A DNA stretch of 64,000 nucleotides from Georgenia satyanarayanai (GTDB lineage Bacteria; Actinomycetota; Actinomycetes; Actinomycetales; Actinomycetaceae): the NCBI RefSeq assembly GCF_023715365.1, contig NZ_JAMBNZ010000003.1, forward strand, positions 248,001 through 312,000. The letters run 5' to 3'. The position numbers and the translations under genes are program-made. Shown piece after piece: positions 8,909 to 16,808 of the stretch (the first letter of the stretch is position 1; the number at the start of each line of letters is the position of its first letter). Below the pieces are notes generated by a model. It searched no databases. It saw nothing but the letters and a program-made list of their open reading frames with translations, and had not been told where the DNA came from.

Positions 8909-9257
8909 CGGCGGCTCCGTGTGTTGTCGTCGATCGGGTCCACGCCGGCCGTACCCACGCAGAGCGAGCCCCGGACGTACGCGGCTCGCGCAGCGGGGGG
9001 ACGCCAGCACTGTACCAACCGGCCGTCGGGCCCCGTCCGCGAGAGGACGGAGGAACCGGTCACACCGACGCGGTTGTGAATCGGTTGCGGACAAGCCGCA
9101 TGATCTCGCCTCTCTCGCGGAACTTCGCGGGTGTCATTCCGTGTGCGGTGAGCAGCGACCGGACGTTTCGAGAGGCGCGCTGACGCGATTCGTACCACCC
9201 TGGGCACGTGCCTCGAACGACCACGAGGCCGGATCAGCACCGAAGGGACTGAACCAC
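8909..9257 (+). other. Intergenic region between mrpA and the membrane-protein cluster
   Basis: Roughly 350 bases without a convincing gene, separating two divergent operons, so it should hold both promoters. On the plus strand a weak pair TTGTGA (9074-9079) and CATGAT (9099-9104) is the only sigma-70-like candidate I can point to; the spacing is 19 bases. No repeats, tRNA or strong terminator hairpin seen. Confidence 0.4.
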
Positions 9258-10115
9258 ATGACCGAGGACTTCACCCGCCCCGCGGGAAACCCAGAGGCAC
9301 TTGGGCAGGACGCCGGGGTTCCGGGACGGCCGCCCGTCGGGCCGCCCCCGCCCGTCACCCCGCCCGCACCGGTGACCCCGCCCCCGCCCGGCGCGCCGGC
9401 ACCCGTCAGCACCGGCCCCGCCCACGTGGCCCAGGGCAGCGACGACGGTGGCGCCAAGGAGGCAGCGAAGGAAGAGGCCTCCAAGCTCGCCGGAAGCGCC
9501 AAGGAGCAGGCGGCGAACGTCGCCGGCACCGCCAAGGACGAGGTCAAGCAGGCCGCCGGTGAGGCCAAGCGCCACGCGCAGCAGCTCTACCGCCAGGGCA
9601 CCTCCGAGATCTCCTCCCAGGCCGGCACGCAGCAGCAGCGGCTCGCGAGCGGCCTGCGGTCCTTCTCCTCCGAGATGAACCAGATGGCCGACGGCACCGA
9701 GGAGCCGGGCGTCGCCACCGACGTGGCCCGGTGGGCCTCGCAGGCGGCCGACGACGCCGGGCGCTGGCTCGAGAACCGCGAGCCCGGCGAGCTGCTCGAG
9801 GAGGTGGGCCGCTACGCCCGCCGCAACCCGGGCACCTTCATGCTCATCGCCGCGGGCCTCGGCCTCGCCGCCGGCCGCGTCGCCCGCAGCCTCAAGGACA
9901 TGGGCGACGACGACGCCGACACCTCGGGCGGCACGTCCGCAGGCGTCTACGCCTCGGGCCAGCACGGCACCACCGGGACCACCACGACCCCCGTGGGCTA
10001 CTCCACCGGCACGAGCCCGCTGAGCGGCACCGCCACTCCCCCGCCGCCCATGCACACCTACGGCACGGGCACGAGCACGCACATCCAGGGCGATCAGCCG
10101 GGCGGGCTGCGATGA
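9258..10115 (+). CDS. Proline-rich / Lys-Ala helical membrane-associated protein, unknown function
   Basis: 285 residues, not assignable to a named family with confidence. The N terminus (residues ~20-55) is Pro-rich (GPPPPVTPPAPVTPPPP). Residues ~65-130 are a Lys/Ala/Glu helix resembling LEA or apolipoprotein-like repeats (KLAGSAKEQAANVAGTAKDE). A single hydrophobic helix (TFMLIAAGLGLAAGRVARSL) lies near residue 200, and the tail is Gly/Thr/Ser-rich. It is the first of three overlapping genes with a holin-superfamily-6-like protein and a DUF3618 protein, a set often found together in actinobacteria and thought to act at the envelope under stress. Confidence 0.6.
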   Translation: MTEDFTRPAGNPEALGQDAGVPGRPPVGPPPPVTPPAPVTPPPPGAPAPVSTGPAHVAQGSDDGGAKEAAKEEASKLAGSAKEQAANVAGTAKDEVKQAAGEAKRHAQQLYRQGTSEISSQAGTQQQRLASGLRSFSSEMNQMADGTEEPGVATDVARWASQAADDAGRWLENREPGELLEEVGRYARRNPGTFMLIAAGLGLAAGRVARSLKDMGDDDADTSGGTSAGVYASGQHGTTGTTTTPVGYSTGTSPLSGTATPPPPMHTYGTGTSTHIQGDQPGGLR

Positions 10116-10600
10116 GCACGCCCCCCGGTCACACTCCCCCCGTAGGGGCGCCGGGCACCAGCCCGTACGTTCCCCCCGCGGCGCCGGGCACCAGCCCGCC
10201 GCCCCAGGACGCGAGCCTCGGTGAGCTCATCGGCAACATCAGCGAGGACTTCTCCACGCTGGTGCGCCAGGAGATGGAGCTGGCCAAGGCGGAAATCTCC
10301 CAGACCGTGAGCAAGGCGGGCAAGGGCGCAGGCATGTTCGGCGGCGCCGGACTCGCCGGGTACTTCACCCTGCTCTTCCTCTCCCTCGCCCTGTGGTGGG
10401 CGCTGGGCGCGATGATCGGCGACGGGGACGCCCAGCCGGCCCTCGGCTGGTCCGCACTCATCGTCGCGGTCATCTGGGCCGTCGTCGCCGCCGTGCTCGC
10501 GGTGAGCGGCCGCAAGGAGATCAAGCAGGCCGAGGGCCTGCCCCGCACGCAAGAGACCGTGAAGAAGATCCCGGACGCAGTGAAAGGACAGGACCACTGA
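10112..10600 (+). CDS. Putative Actinobacterial holin-X / phage holin family membrane protein
   Basis: 162 residues. A Pro/Gly-rich N terminus is followed by an amphipathic segment (GELIGNISEDFSTLVRQEME, LAKAEISQTVSKAGKG) and two membrane helices (LAGYFTLLFLSLALWWALGA and ALIVAVIWAVVAAVLAVSGR), the pattern of the Phage_holin_3_6 family. The family name comes from remote similarity; these chromosomal copies are not lysis genes. It overlaps both neighbours (ATGA upstream, one-base TGATG downstream). Confidence 0.75.
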   Translation: MSTPPGHTPPVGAPGTSPYVPPAAPGTSPPPQDASLGELIGNISEDFSTLVRQEMELAKAEISQTVSKAGKGAGMFGGAGLAGYFTLLFLSLALWWALGAMIGDGDAQPALGWSALIVAVIWAVVAAVLAVSGRKEIKQAEGLPRTQETVKKIPDAVKGQDH

Positions 10601-11220
10601 TGGCGACCAACGATCCCGATGCGATCCGCAGTGACATCGAGCGCACCCGCGCCGACCTCAGCCAGAACGTCGACGCGCTCAGCGACAAGGTGAACCCGAG
10701 CAACATCGCCCACCGTCAGGGCGACAAGATCCGCGGTGCCGTCACCGACGCCAAGGACAAGGTCTTCGGGAGCGCCACCGACGCGAAGGACAAGGTCTTC
10801 GGGGCCGCGTCCGACACTGCCGGCTCCCTCCGCGACCAGGCCGATCGCGCGGGTGGCATGGCGCATGACGCGCCGCACCGCGTCAAGGACAAGGCGGAGG
10901 GCAACCCGCTCGCTGCCGGCCTCATCGCCTTCGGTGCGGGCCTGCTCGCGGCCGGACTCATCCCCTCCAGCCGCAAGGAGCGCGAGCTCGTGGGTGGGGC
11001 GCGCGACAGCGACGCCCTCGCCAAGGCGACCGAGGAGGTGAAGTCGGCTGCCCAGGACACCGCCGAGCAGCTCCGGGAGCCGGCTCAGCAGGCCGTCCAG
11101 GATCTCAAGGAGACCGCCACGGAGGGCGTCCAGCATGTCCGCGAGGAGGGCACCGGCGCCGCACAGGACGTGAAGTCCCAGGCGCAGGACTCCGCCGGCA
11201 CCGTCCGCGACTCCCGCTGA
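10600..11220 (+). CDS. DUF3618 domain protein
   Basis: 206 residues. The N terminus carries the DUF3618 signature (PDAIRSDIERTRADLSQNVD), normally found just before a membrane anchor. A short hydrophobic helix (LAAGLIAFGAGLLAAGLIPS) lies near residue 110. Around it are Lys/Asp/Ala repeats, including two near-identical copies of VTDAKDKVFG / ATDAKDKVFG, typical of amphipathic stress-protein helices. Third and last gene of its operon; a strong hairpin follows the stop. Function unknown. Confidence 0.75.
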   Translation: MATNDPDAIRSDIERTRADLSQNVDALSDKVNPSNIAHRQGDKIRGAVTDAKDKVFGSATDAKDKVFGAASDTAGSLRDQADRAGGMAHDAPHRVKDKAEGNPLAAGLIAFGAGLLAAGLIPSSRKERELVGGARDSDALAKATEEVKSAAQDTAEQLREPAQQAVQDLKETATEGVQHVREEGTGAAQDVKSQAQDSAGTVRDSR

Positions 11221-11230
11221 CACCCCGCGT

Positions 11231-11264
11231 ACGTGGCGGCCCCCTGCCCGGGGGGCCGCCACGT
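11231..11264. terminator. Bidirectional hairpin terminator between convergent genes
   Basis: Perfect 14-bp inverted repeat ACGTGGCGGCCCCC / GGGGGCCGCCACGT with a six-base loop. It lies 10 bases after the DUF3618 stop and just beyond the stop of the convergent gene, so it can serve both strands. There is no U-tract, as is common in high-GC actinobacteria. Confidence 0.8.
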
Positions 11265-11266
11265 CG

Positions 11267-12274
11267 TCATGTCTGCGGCAGGGCGACGAGGAAGGCGTCG
11301 TCGTCGACGACCTCCCCGCCGACGACGGCGTGGAGCACCGCCGCGACCCGCTCGACGAGGGCACGCACCTCCTCGCGCCGGCGCCGCAGCGCCAGCGGCG
11401 GCCGCGGTCCGAGCGCGAGGCCCGGCTCGTCGGGCCGCCAGCGCACCTCGTAGCTGATGACGCCGCCACGCGCCCACGGCAGGCCGCGCAGGACGACCGG
11501 CGTGTGCTCGTCGCCGGCGACGAGCACCTCGAGCGTCCCGCCGGGCACGGGCGCGAGGTGCGCGTAGCCGTCGACCACCTGGGGCTGGGCGAGCACGGCG
11601 GCGTCGAGGGCATCGGCCTCCGCGTGCAGCCACGCCCGCTCGCCGTCGTCGAGGGCGGCGACCGCGCGCGCCCTGTGGGGGCTGATGTCGGCCCGCAGCC
11701 GGTCGGCGGGCGGGATGGGCGCCTGGGGGACGTCGAGGGCCTGCACCCCCGGCAGGACGGGTGCGAGCACACGGCCGCAGGCCGCGGGCTGCAGCCAGAC
11801 CGTCGTGTGGACGGTGAGGTCGACGGCGGAGGCCGGGTCCGGCACGAGGACCGTGCCCGTCCCCGAGACGCGCAGCGCGCCGGCGAGGCGGCGGGCCTGG
11901 GCGAGGAGGTGGTCGAGGACGCGCCGCTCCAGACCCACCGGCTCACCCTCGGGGAAGGCGTCGAGCAGCCCCCCGAGTCCGCGCAGCTCCGGCGGGACGG
12001 ACGCCCCGCGCTGCACCGGGCAGCGCAGCAGCATGGCGGTGGCCGCCCAGTGCGGCAGGTCCAGTGCGGCCCGGACGCGGTCGTCCACGCGCCACGGCCC
12101 GGTCAGCTGGACCTCGCCGGTGAGCCGGAGCGTCGAGGGGCCGAGCCAGCCGGCGTCGTCGAAGTGGGAGACGGCGAGCGCCTCGACCTCCTCCGGCCCG
12201 ACCTCCTCGGACAGGACGAGCAGGTGCCGCGGCTCGGCGAGGGCGCGGTCGAGGGCGGGCAGCTCGTCGGTCAT
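11267..12274 (-). CDS. Hypothetical protein coupled to dcd
   Basis: About 335 residues, no family recognised. The protein is soluble-looking, with no signal peptide or membrane helix, and Leu/Ala/Arg/Asp-rich, with few Lys and only two Cys. Features worth noting are an N-terminal segment (LLVLSEEVGPEEVEALAVSH) and a central stretch suggesting beta strands (AVDLTVHTTVWLQPAA). Its ATG overlaps the dcd stop (ATGA), so it is translated after dCTP deaminase and may relate to nucleotide metabolism; this is only context. The frame is supported by normal GC3 pattern and by the terminator right after its stop. Confidence 0.65.
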   Translation of the reverse strand: MTDELPALDRALAEPRHLLVLSEEVGPEEVEALAVSHFDDAGWLGPSTLRLTGEVQLTGPWRVDDRVRAALDLPHWAATAMLLRCPVQRGASVPPELRGLGGLLDAFPEGEPVGLERRVLDHLLAQARRLAGALRVSGTGTVLVPDPASAVDLTVHTTVWLQPAACGRVLAPVLPGVQALDVPQAPIPPADRLRADISPHRARAVAALDDGERAWLHAEADALDAAVLAQPQVVDGYAHLAPVPGGTLEVLVAGDEHTPVVLRGLPWARGGVISYEVRWRPDEPGLALGPRPPLALRRRREEVRALVERVAAVLHAVVGGEVVDDDAFLVALPQT

Positions 12275-12852
12275 CAGCCCAGGGGGATGCGGCTGAAGTT
12301 GAGGTGGGAGCGGGAGGCGGTGGGACCGCGCTGCCCCTGGTACCGCGAGCCCTGCGCACCCGAGCCGTAGGGGTGCTCGGCGGGGCTGGAGAGCTGGAAG
12401 AAGCACAGCTGCCCGATCTTCATGCCCGGCCACAGCGTGATGGGCAGCGTCGCGGTGTTCGACAGCTCGAGGGTGACGTGGCCGGTGAAGCCGGGGTCGA
12501 TGAAGCCGGCCGTGGAGTGCGTGAGCAGACCCAGGCGCCCGAGGGAGGACTTGCCCTCCAGGCGGGCGGCGACGTCGTCGGGCAGGGTGACGAGCTCGTA
12601 GGTCGCGCCGAGCGCAAACTCCCCGGGGTGGAGGACGAAGGGCTCCTCCGGGGCCACCTCGACGAGCCGGGTGAGCTCGGACTGGTCCTGCGCCGGGTCG
12701 ATGACCGGGTAGCGGTGGTTGTCGAAGAGCCGGAACCACCGGTCGAGCCGGACGTCGATGCTGGCGGGCTGGATCATCGCGGGGTCGTACGGGTCGAGGT
12801 GGACCCGCCCGCCGTCGATCTGGGCCCGGATGTCACGGTCGGAGAGAAGCAC
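12274..12852 (-). CDS. dcd: dCTP deaminase (probably bifunctional, dUMP-forming)
   Basis: Converts dCTP to dUTP, and in many actinobacteria onward to dUMP, supplying dTMP synthesis. The 192-residue product has family motifs: [20 protein letters not shown] at the N terminus, the [20 protein letters not shown] loop with the catalytic region, and the [11 protein letters not shown] strand. The C terminus ([20 protein letters not shown]) is the flexible lid that closes on the nucleotide. I start at the GTG that gives [11 protein letters not shown], matching homologues; a start six codons upstream is also open. tRNA-Gly lies directly upstream on the same strand. Confidence 0.93.
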   Translation of the reverse strand: MLLSDRDIRAQIDGGRVHLDPYDPAMIQPASIDVRLDRWFRLFDNHRYPVIDPAQDQSELTRLVEVAPEEPFVLHPGEFALGATYELVTLPDDVAARLEGKSSLGRLGLLTHSTAGFIDPGFTGHVTLELSNTATLPITLWPGMKIGQLCFFQLSSPAEHPYGSGAQGSRYQGQRGPTASRSHLNFSRIPLG

Positions 12853-12911
12853 GCAGCGATTGTGCCTCACGAATGGCGAACGGCCGGTCCCGTAGGGGGC
12901 CGGCCGTCTGG

Positions 12912-12982
12912 AGCGGGTGACGGGAATCGAACCCGCACCGTCAGCTTGGGAAGCTGAAGTTCTACCATTGAACTACACCCGC
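12912..12982 (-). tRNA. tRNA-Gly (anticodon CCC)
   Basis: The minus strand folds as a complete cloverleaf of 71 nt: acceptor GCGGGTG/CACCCGC, anticodon stem TCAGC/GCTGA around the loop TTCCCAA, and a T arm with GGTTCGATTCCC. The loop gives anticodon CCC, reading the GGG glycine codon. No CCA is encoded after the discriminator base. Confidence 0.96.
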
Positions 12983-13107
12983 GTGGCAGGGGCTGTGCCG
13001 CTGCCGGAGCCGAGTATAGCCACGGCACGCGCGGGTTCGGAAACCGCCCTCGACGGCGGTCGGTCCCGCGGGTGGAACCCGGCGACGTCCCGTAGCGTTG
13101 ACGAACT

Positions 13108-13689
13108 GTGAGCCTTCAGCAGGACGATCCCCCGCCGGTCCCGGCCGTCGATCCCGACGAGTCGGACCTCCTCAGCCGTGCCCGCCAGGTGCTGCGTGGC
13201 ACGACCCCCGGGTCGGGCCTGGACGCCATCCTCGAGCTCGACAGCGACTCCGCCCAGCGGGAGCGGGCACGCCGCCTCCTCGTCGGGGGCGTCGAGGAGC
13301 TCACGGGCCTGCGTCTCGGTGAGCTGCAGGCCCTCACCGCCGTCGCTGAGGGCGCCGACCACCACCGCACGGTGGCCCGGCTCACGGGCCAGGCCGACGC
13401 CGCGTCCGCGGCCACCGTCGCCGGTCTCGTGCGCAGGGGGCTGCTCAGCCGCCATCACCACCCCAGCGAGCCCAACGCCGCCGCCGCGCCCACGCTCGTG
13501 CACCTGACACCCAAGGGCGAGGCCGTCCTCGTCCAGTCCGAGGCCATCCGGATCCGCCTGCTCGACACCGTTGCCCAGACCCTCGGGGACCCCGAGCTCG
13601 AGCAGATGCGCATCGCCGCCGACGCGCTGAACCTCGGCGCCTTCCGCGCGCTGCCCCGCCAGATCGGCGGCACGCCGGCCGCCTCCTAG
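13108..13689 (+). CDS. MarR-like winged-helix protein (probable regulator)
   Basis: 193 residues starting at GTG. The middle and C-terminal half look like a winged-helix DNA-binding domain of MarR type: a helix LRLGELQALTAVAEGADHH, a recognition-like segment (AASAATVAGLVRRGLLSRHH) and a wing followed by LVHLTPKGEAVLVQSEAIR. The first ~50 residues are acidic and probably disordered. It is convergent with a second MarR gene two bases away. Ligand and targets cannot be inferred. Confidence 0.65.
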   Translation: MSLQQDDPPPVPAVDPDESDLLSRARQVLRGTTPGSGLDAILELDSDSAQRERARRLLVGGVEELTGLRLGELQALTAVAEGADHHRTVARLTGQADAASAATVAGLVRRGLLSRHHHPSEPNAAAAPTLVHLTPKGEAVLVQSEAIRIRLLDTVAQTLGDPELEQMRIAADALNLGAFRALPRQIGGTPAAS

Positions 13690-13690
13690 G

Positions 13691-14188
13691 TCAGCGGACG
13701 CCCAGGCCGCGACCGGTCCGCACGCGGCGGCCGGGCGGACGGGCGCGGTCGAGGACCGGCGCGAGGATCCGGGCCAGCTCGGGGACGTCGTCGGGAGCGA
13801 TGGCGTCGAAGACGAGCTCGCGCACGTCGCGGACGTGCGCCGGAGCCGTCTGCTCGACCTTCTCCAGGCCCGCGTCGGTGAGGGTAGCGATGCGGGCCCG
13901 CGGGTTGAGCGGGGAGCGCTCGCGCACCACCCACTCGTGCCGCTCGAGGCGGGTGAGCACGTGGGAGAGACGGGACAGGGAGCCCGAGGTCAGCTCGGCG
14001 AGCTCGCTCAGCTGGAGGGTGCGGTCGTCGTGCTCGGAGAGCATGGCCATGACCATGTACTCGTAGAAGGTGACACCCGCGTGCTGCTGGAGACGGGTGT
14101 CGAGGGCGCCCTGTAGTGTGGTGACGAGCTCGGAGATGCTCAGCCAGGTCTCCCGCTCGACGGGTGACAGCCAGCGTGGATCACTCAT
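13691..14188 (-). CDS. MarR family transcriptional regulator
   Basis: Dimeric winged-helix repressor, ~165 residues. The MarR core is clear: GVTFYEYMVMAMLSEHDDRT, helix-turn-helix LQLSELAELTSGSLSRLSHV, wing and dimer region VVRERSPLNPRARIATLTDA with the characteristic NPRAR. The C terminus is Arg/Gly-rich. I choose the ATG preceded by GAGGTGGAG; a GTG three codons upstream is possible. A small palindrome upstream looks like its own operator. The divergent neighbour is not obvious, so its regulon is unknown. Confidence 0.85.
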   Translation of the reverse strand: MSDPRWLSPVERETWLSISELVTTLQGALDTRLQQHAGVTFYEYMVMAMLSEHDDRTLQLSELAELTSGSLSRLSHVLTRLERHEWVVRERSPLNPRARIATLTDAGLEKVEQTAPAHVRDVRELVFDAIAPDDVPELARILAPVLDRARPPGRRVRTGRGLGVR

Positions 14189-14206
14189 CGTCTCCACCTC
14201 TCATGG

Positions 14207-14218
14207 TTGATCTTTCAA
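14207..14218 (-). promoter_or_regulatory. Candidate MarR operator
   Basis: The 12-base sequence TTGATCTTTCAA (arms TTGA/TCAA) lies about 20 bases upstream of the MarR start. This TTGA-N4-TCAA shape is typical of MarR-family sites, so autorepression is likely; assignment rests on position and symmetry only. Confidence 0.45.
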
Positions 14219-14242
14219 GTATTGCCGGTCCTCGGGTGCGTG

Positions 14243-14953
14243 TCAACGGAGCAGCTCCCACAGCCGGCCCGCCGCGACCCAGCTCGACGCGGCCAGGACG
14301 ACGGCGAAGCTCAGCACCCACAGCACCGCCGGCACCCGGGTGAGACGGGCGAGCACCGCCGGGTCCGAGCCGCGGTCCGGCGCGCGGAGCACGGCGCCGA
14401 GGTGGCGCCAGGCACCAAGGAGCAGGACGACGCCCGCGGTGAGCAGGGCCAGTCCGCGGACCCGCTCGTCCGCCGCCCACCACAGCCACCCCGAGGTGGC
14501 GAGCGCCGCGACCATGACGAGAACGGTGTAGGCCGAGCGGGAGCGCAGCAGGCCGAGCAGGAGGAGCAGCGCGAGGACGAAGGTCGTCGGGCCCGTCCAG
14601 CCGCTCGTCCCCGTGAGGACGAGCGCGAGACCGACGAGCGCCGGGGCGGGGTAGCCGGCCCACGTCGTCGCCACCCGTCCGGGCCCGCGCGAGCGGCCCA
14701 CCGTGACGGCGTGCCCCGACATGTCCGCGCGCAGGACCAGCCCGGTGAAGGAGCGTCCGACGAGCACTCCGACGAGCGCGTGCCCCAGCTCGTGGACCAC
14801 GGTGACGGCCACCCGGAGCAGCCGCCACAGCGGACGCACGCCCACGACGATCAGCCCGGCGGCGAGCGCCGCCCACACCGCCGTGTCCGGGACGCCGAGC
14901 TCGGCGAGCGGCGCACCCGGGCGCAGCCGCGCGAGCACCGCCGTGAGGTCCAT
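14243..14953 (-). CDS. M50-type membrane metallopeptidase-like protein
   Basis: 236-residue polytopic membrane protein. The zinc-protease motif HELGH is inside an early membrane helix (VAVTVVHELGHALVGVLVGR), followed by a SGHAVTV segment typical of peptidase M50B-like proteins. Five or six helices follow. I do not see a clear second motif (NPDG or equivalent) supplying the third zinc ligand; PAPALVGLALVLTG may be its counterpart. It could be a regulated intramembrane protease or a non-catalytic relative. Confidence 0.75.
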   Translation of the reverse strand: MDLTAVLARLRPGAPLAELGVPDTAVWAALAAGLIVVGVRPLWRLLRVAVTVVHELGHALVGVLVGRSFTGLVLRADMSGHAVTVGRSRGPGRVATTWAGYPAPALVGLALVLTGTSGWTGPTTFVLALLLLLGLLRSRSAYTVLVMVAALATSGWLWWAADERVRGLALLTAGVVLLLGAWRHLGAVLRAPDRGSDPAVLARLTRVPAVLWVLSFAVVLAASSWVAAGRLWELLR

Positions 14954-14998
14954 CCCGCCATCGTGCCGTGGCCGGCGCGGCAGCGGTAGCGTGCACGG

Positions 14999-15442
14999 GT
15001 GCCCGCCCTCCCCTCCGACAGCCCGGCTCCCGCCTGGGCGGGCCGTCTCGTCGTCGCCGCCGCGATCGTCGACGACGTCGCCCGGCCGTCCCGGCTGCTC
15101 GCCGCCCGCCGGTCCGCACCGGCGGAGCTCGCCGGCCGGTGGGAGGTGCCCGGCGGCAAGGTCGAGCCCGGGGAGGACCCGGTAGCGGCGCTGCACCGCG
15201 AGCTGCACGAGGAGCTCGGCGTGCGCGTGTCCCTGGGGGCGCTGGTGGCCGGGCCGCTCGCCGGGGACTGGCCGATCACGCCGGCCCTGCGGCTGCGCGT
15301 GTGGCTGGCGGGCATCCTGTCAGGGTGCCCCGAACCGCTCCTCGACCACGACGAGCTGCGGTGGGTGGGCCCGGCGGACTGGGCCGCGCTGCCCTGGCTC
15401 CCCGCGGACCTGCCGGTCGTCGCGGCGCTGGGGCTGCGCTAG
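14999..15442 (+). CDS. NUDIX hydrolase, MutT-like
   Basis: Soluble pyrophosphohydrolase of 147 residues, starting at GTG. The Nudix box is intact (GGKVEPGEDPVAALHRELHE, then ELGV), with the REL-EEL glutamates that bind Mg2+. The preceding strand (LLAARRSAPAELAGRWEVPG) resembles MutT enzymes that clean 8-oxo-dGTP or similar nucleotides from the pool. Length matches MutT (~130-150). Confidence 0.88.
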   Translation: MPALPSDSPAPAWAGRLVVAAAIVDDVARPSRLLAARRSAPAELAGRWEVPGGKVEPGEDPVAALHRELHEELGVRVSLGALVAGPLAGDWPITPALRLRVWLAGILSGCPEPLLDHDELRWVGPADWAALPWLPADLPVVAALGLR

Positions 15443-15443
15443 G

Positions 15444-15989
15444 TCACATGCGCCCGCGGCACCACAGCTGCTCACCGGGCGGGAAGCGCTCGCCGCAGGT
15501 GTCGCCGTACTCCTCGTACTCCGAGCCGACCGGGGACTCGAGGTAGAGGTTGTCGCAGGCCAGCGCGTCCCCGGCCGTGCACGAGTCCCACAGGCGGTCG
15601 AGGTCCGAGTCCTCGCCGTAGGCGCGACCCCCGCCCACGAGCCCGACGAGCGCGGCGACAACGAGGGCGAGCCCGGCGAGGGCGAGCACCGAGAAGACGA
15701 CGACCGCCACGATGAGGCCCGTCCGGCGACGCGGGGCCGGCAGCTGGTAGGCGTAGGCGTCCCAGGGCGAGCCGGTGGGCCCCGCTGGCGCCGGCTCATA
15801 CGGGACGGGGTAGGCGGCCGGGCGGTACGGGCCGGCGGACGGGCCGTAGGCGACCGGGCGGTACGGGTCGGCGGGCGGGCCGTGGGGGCCGGCGGGCGGG
15901 CCGTAGGGGCCGGCGGGCGGGCCGTAGGGGCCGGCGGGCGGGCTCCAGGGTTCCTGGGGCGCTCCTGTGGGCGGGGGCGGCTGGCTCAT
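15444..15989 (-). CDS. Proline-rich single-pass membrane protein
   Basis: 181 residues. The cytoplasmic N terminus (residues 1-85) is Pro/Gly/Tyr-rich with repeated PPAGPYG units. One transmembrane helix follows (GLIVAVVVFSVLALAGLALV). The external C-terminal domain of ~70 acidic residues has paired cysteines (LWDSCTAGDALACDNLYLES; EYGDTCGERFPPGEQLWCRG). This layout is frequent in actinobacterial 'DUF4190-like/proline-rich' envelope proteins. Its ATG overlaps the aroD stop. Confidence 0.65.
   Translation of the reverse strand: MSQPPPPTGAPQEPWSPPAGPYGPPAGPYGPPAGPHGPPADPYRPVAYGPSAGPYRPAAYPVPYEPAPAGPTGSPWDAYAYQLPAPRRRTGLIVAVVVFSVLALAGLALVVAALVGLVGGGRAYGEDSDLDRLWDSCTAGDALACDNLYLESPVGSEYEEYGDTCGERFPPGEQLWCRGRM
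15857..15950. repeat. 21-bp tandem repeat inside a proline-rich gene
   Basis: Three to four near-perfect copies of a 21-bp unit (core GGCGGGCGGGCCGTAGGGGC on the plus strand) encode the seven-residue PPAGPYG repeats of the protein above. Copy number of such repeats tends to vary between strains. Confidence 0.75.
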
Positions 15990-16750
15990 CGCGCAGTGTG
16001 CTCGTGGACGAGCCCGACCACGTCCCGCAGCCGGCCGACGTCGATCTGGCCGGGCGCCGACGCGCTGTCGACCGACCCGAAGGTGACGGCCGACCCGAAG
16101 ACCTCCCCGCACAGCCGGCTGACCAGACCCACCGGGCCCATCGCCATCGTCACCACGGGCACGTCCAGCTCCCGGTCGGCCGTGCACGTCGCCTCGAGCA
16201 GCGCGATGACGTCGAGCGGGTCCTGGGCCGTCACCGCGATCTTCACGACGTCGGCGCCGGTCGCGGCCATCGCGGCGAGCCGGTCCACCATCTCCGCCAG
16301 CGGCGGGGTGCCCGTGACGTCGTGGCTGGAGACGACCACGCGCGCGCCCGTCTCCCGGGCCCGGTCGACGAGCCCGGCCAGCACGCTGCCGCGGGCGAGC
16401 TCGAGGTCGACGGCGTCACCGGAACCGTCGTCGAGGAGGGCCGACACAGCCGTGGCGTACGCGGTGTCGTCGAGTGTGACCTTCCCGCCCTCCTCGGCGC
16501 TGCGGACGGTGAGGAGCAGCGGCATGGCGCCCAGCCGGGCGCGCACGGCCGCCGGGAGCTCCCGGAGCGGCGCGTCGGGACGCGCGGCGAGGAGGTGGTC
16601 TGCACGCCACTCGGCGATGTCGACGCCGGCGGCGGTCACCCGGCCAGCCTCCTCGAAGAGCCCCTCGGCGGTCGGTGAGCACAGCGAGGCGGCGATCTTC
16701 ACGCGCCCCTCCCCGACCGCCACGTCACGCAGCCGCACGACGCCGCTCAT
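15986..16750 (-). CDS. aroD: Type I 3-dehydroquinate dehydratase
   Basis: Third step of the shikimate pathway: dehydration of 3-dehydroquinate through a Schiff base. The ~254-residue product keeps the catalytic residues at the textbook places: His143 in VVVSSHDVTGTPP and Lys170 in GADVVKIAVTAQ. EWRAD near residue 48 and MGPVGLVSRL near the end form the substrate pocket. Type I enzymes are less usual than the type II AroQ in actinobacteria, so this may be a second or catabolic dehydratase. The ATG chosen follows GAGGG; a GTG two codons upstream is also possible. Confidence 0.92.
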   Translation of the reverse strand: MSGVVRLRDVAVGEGRVKIAASLCSPTAEGLFEEAGRVTAAGVDIAEWRADHLLAARPDAPLRELPAAVRARLGAMPLLLTVRSAEEGGKVTLDDTAYATAVSALLDDGSGDAVDLELARGSVLAGLVDRARETGARVVVSSHDVTGTPPLAEMVDRLAAMAATGADVVKIAVTAQDPLDVIALLEATCTADRELDVPVVTMAMGPVGLVSRLCGEVFGSAVTFGSVDSASAPGQIDVGRLRDVVGLVHEHTAR

Positions 16751-16808
16751 CGTCACCCTCTTTCCCTCGGTCCGCAGGCACCCTACCGGGCCGGGCGGTC
16801 GCCGACGG

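Noticed and set aside
6371-9079. 900-codon plus-strand frame opposite mrpA
   Set aside because: Antisense artefact; composed of Glu/Asp/Gly/Arg runs, no start region or domain, while mrpA on the other strand is complete.
9258-10600. Prophage fragment suggested by the holin-type name
   Set aside because: No capsid, tail, integrase or endolysin genes nearby; chromosomal holin-like families of this type are common in actinobacteria.
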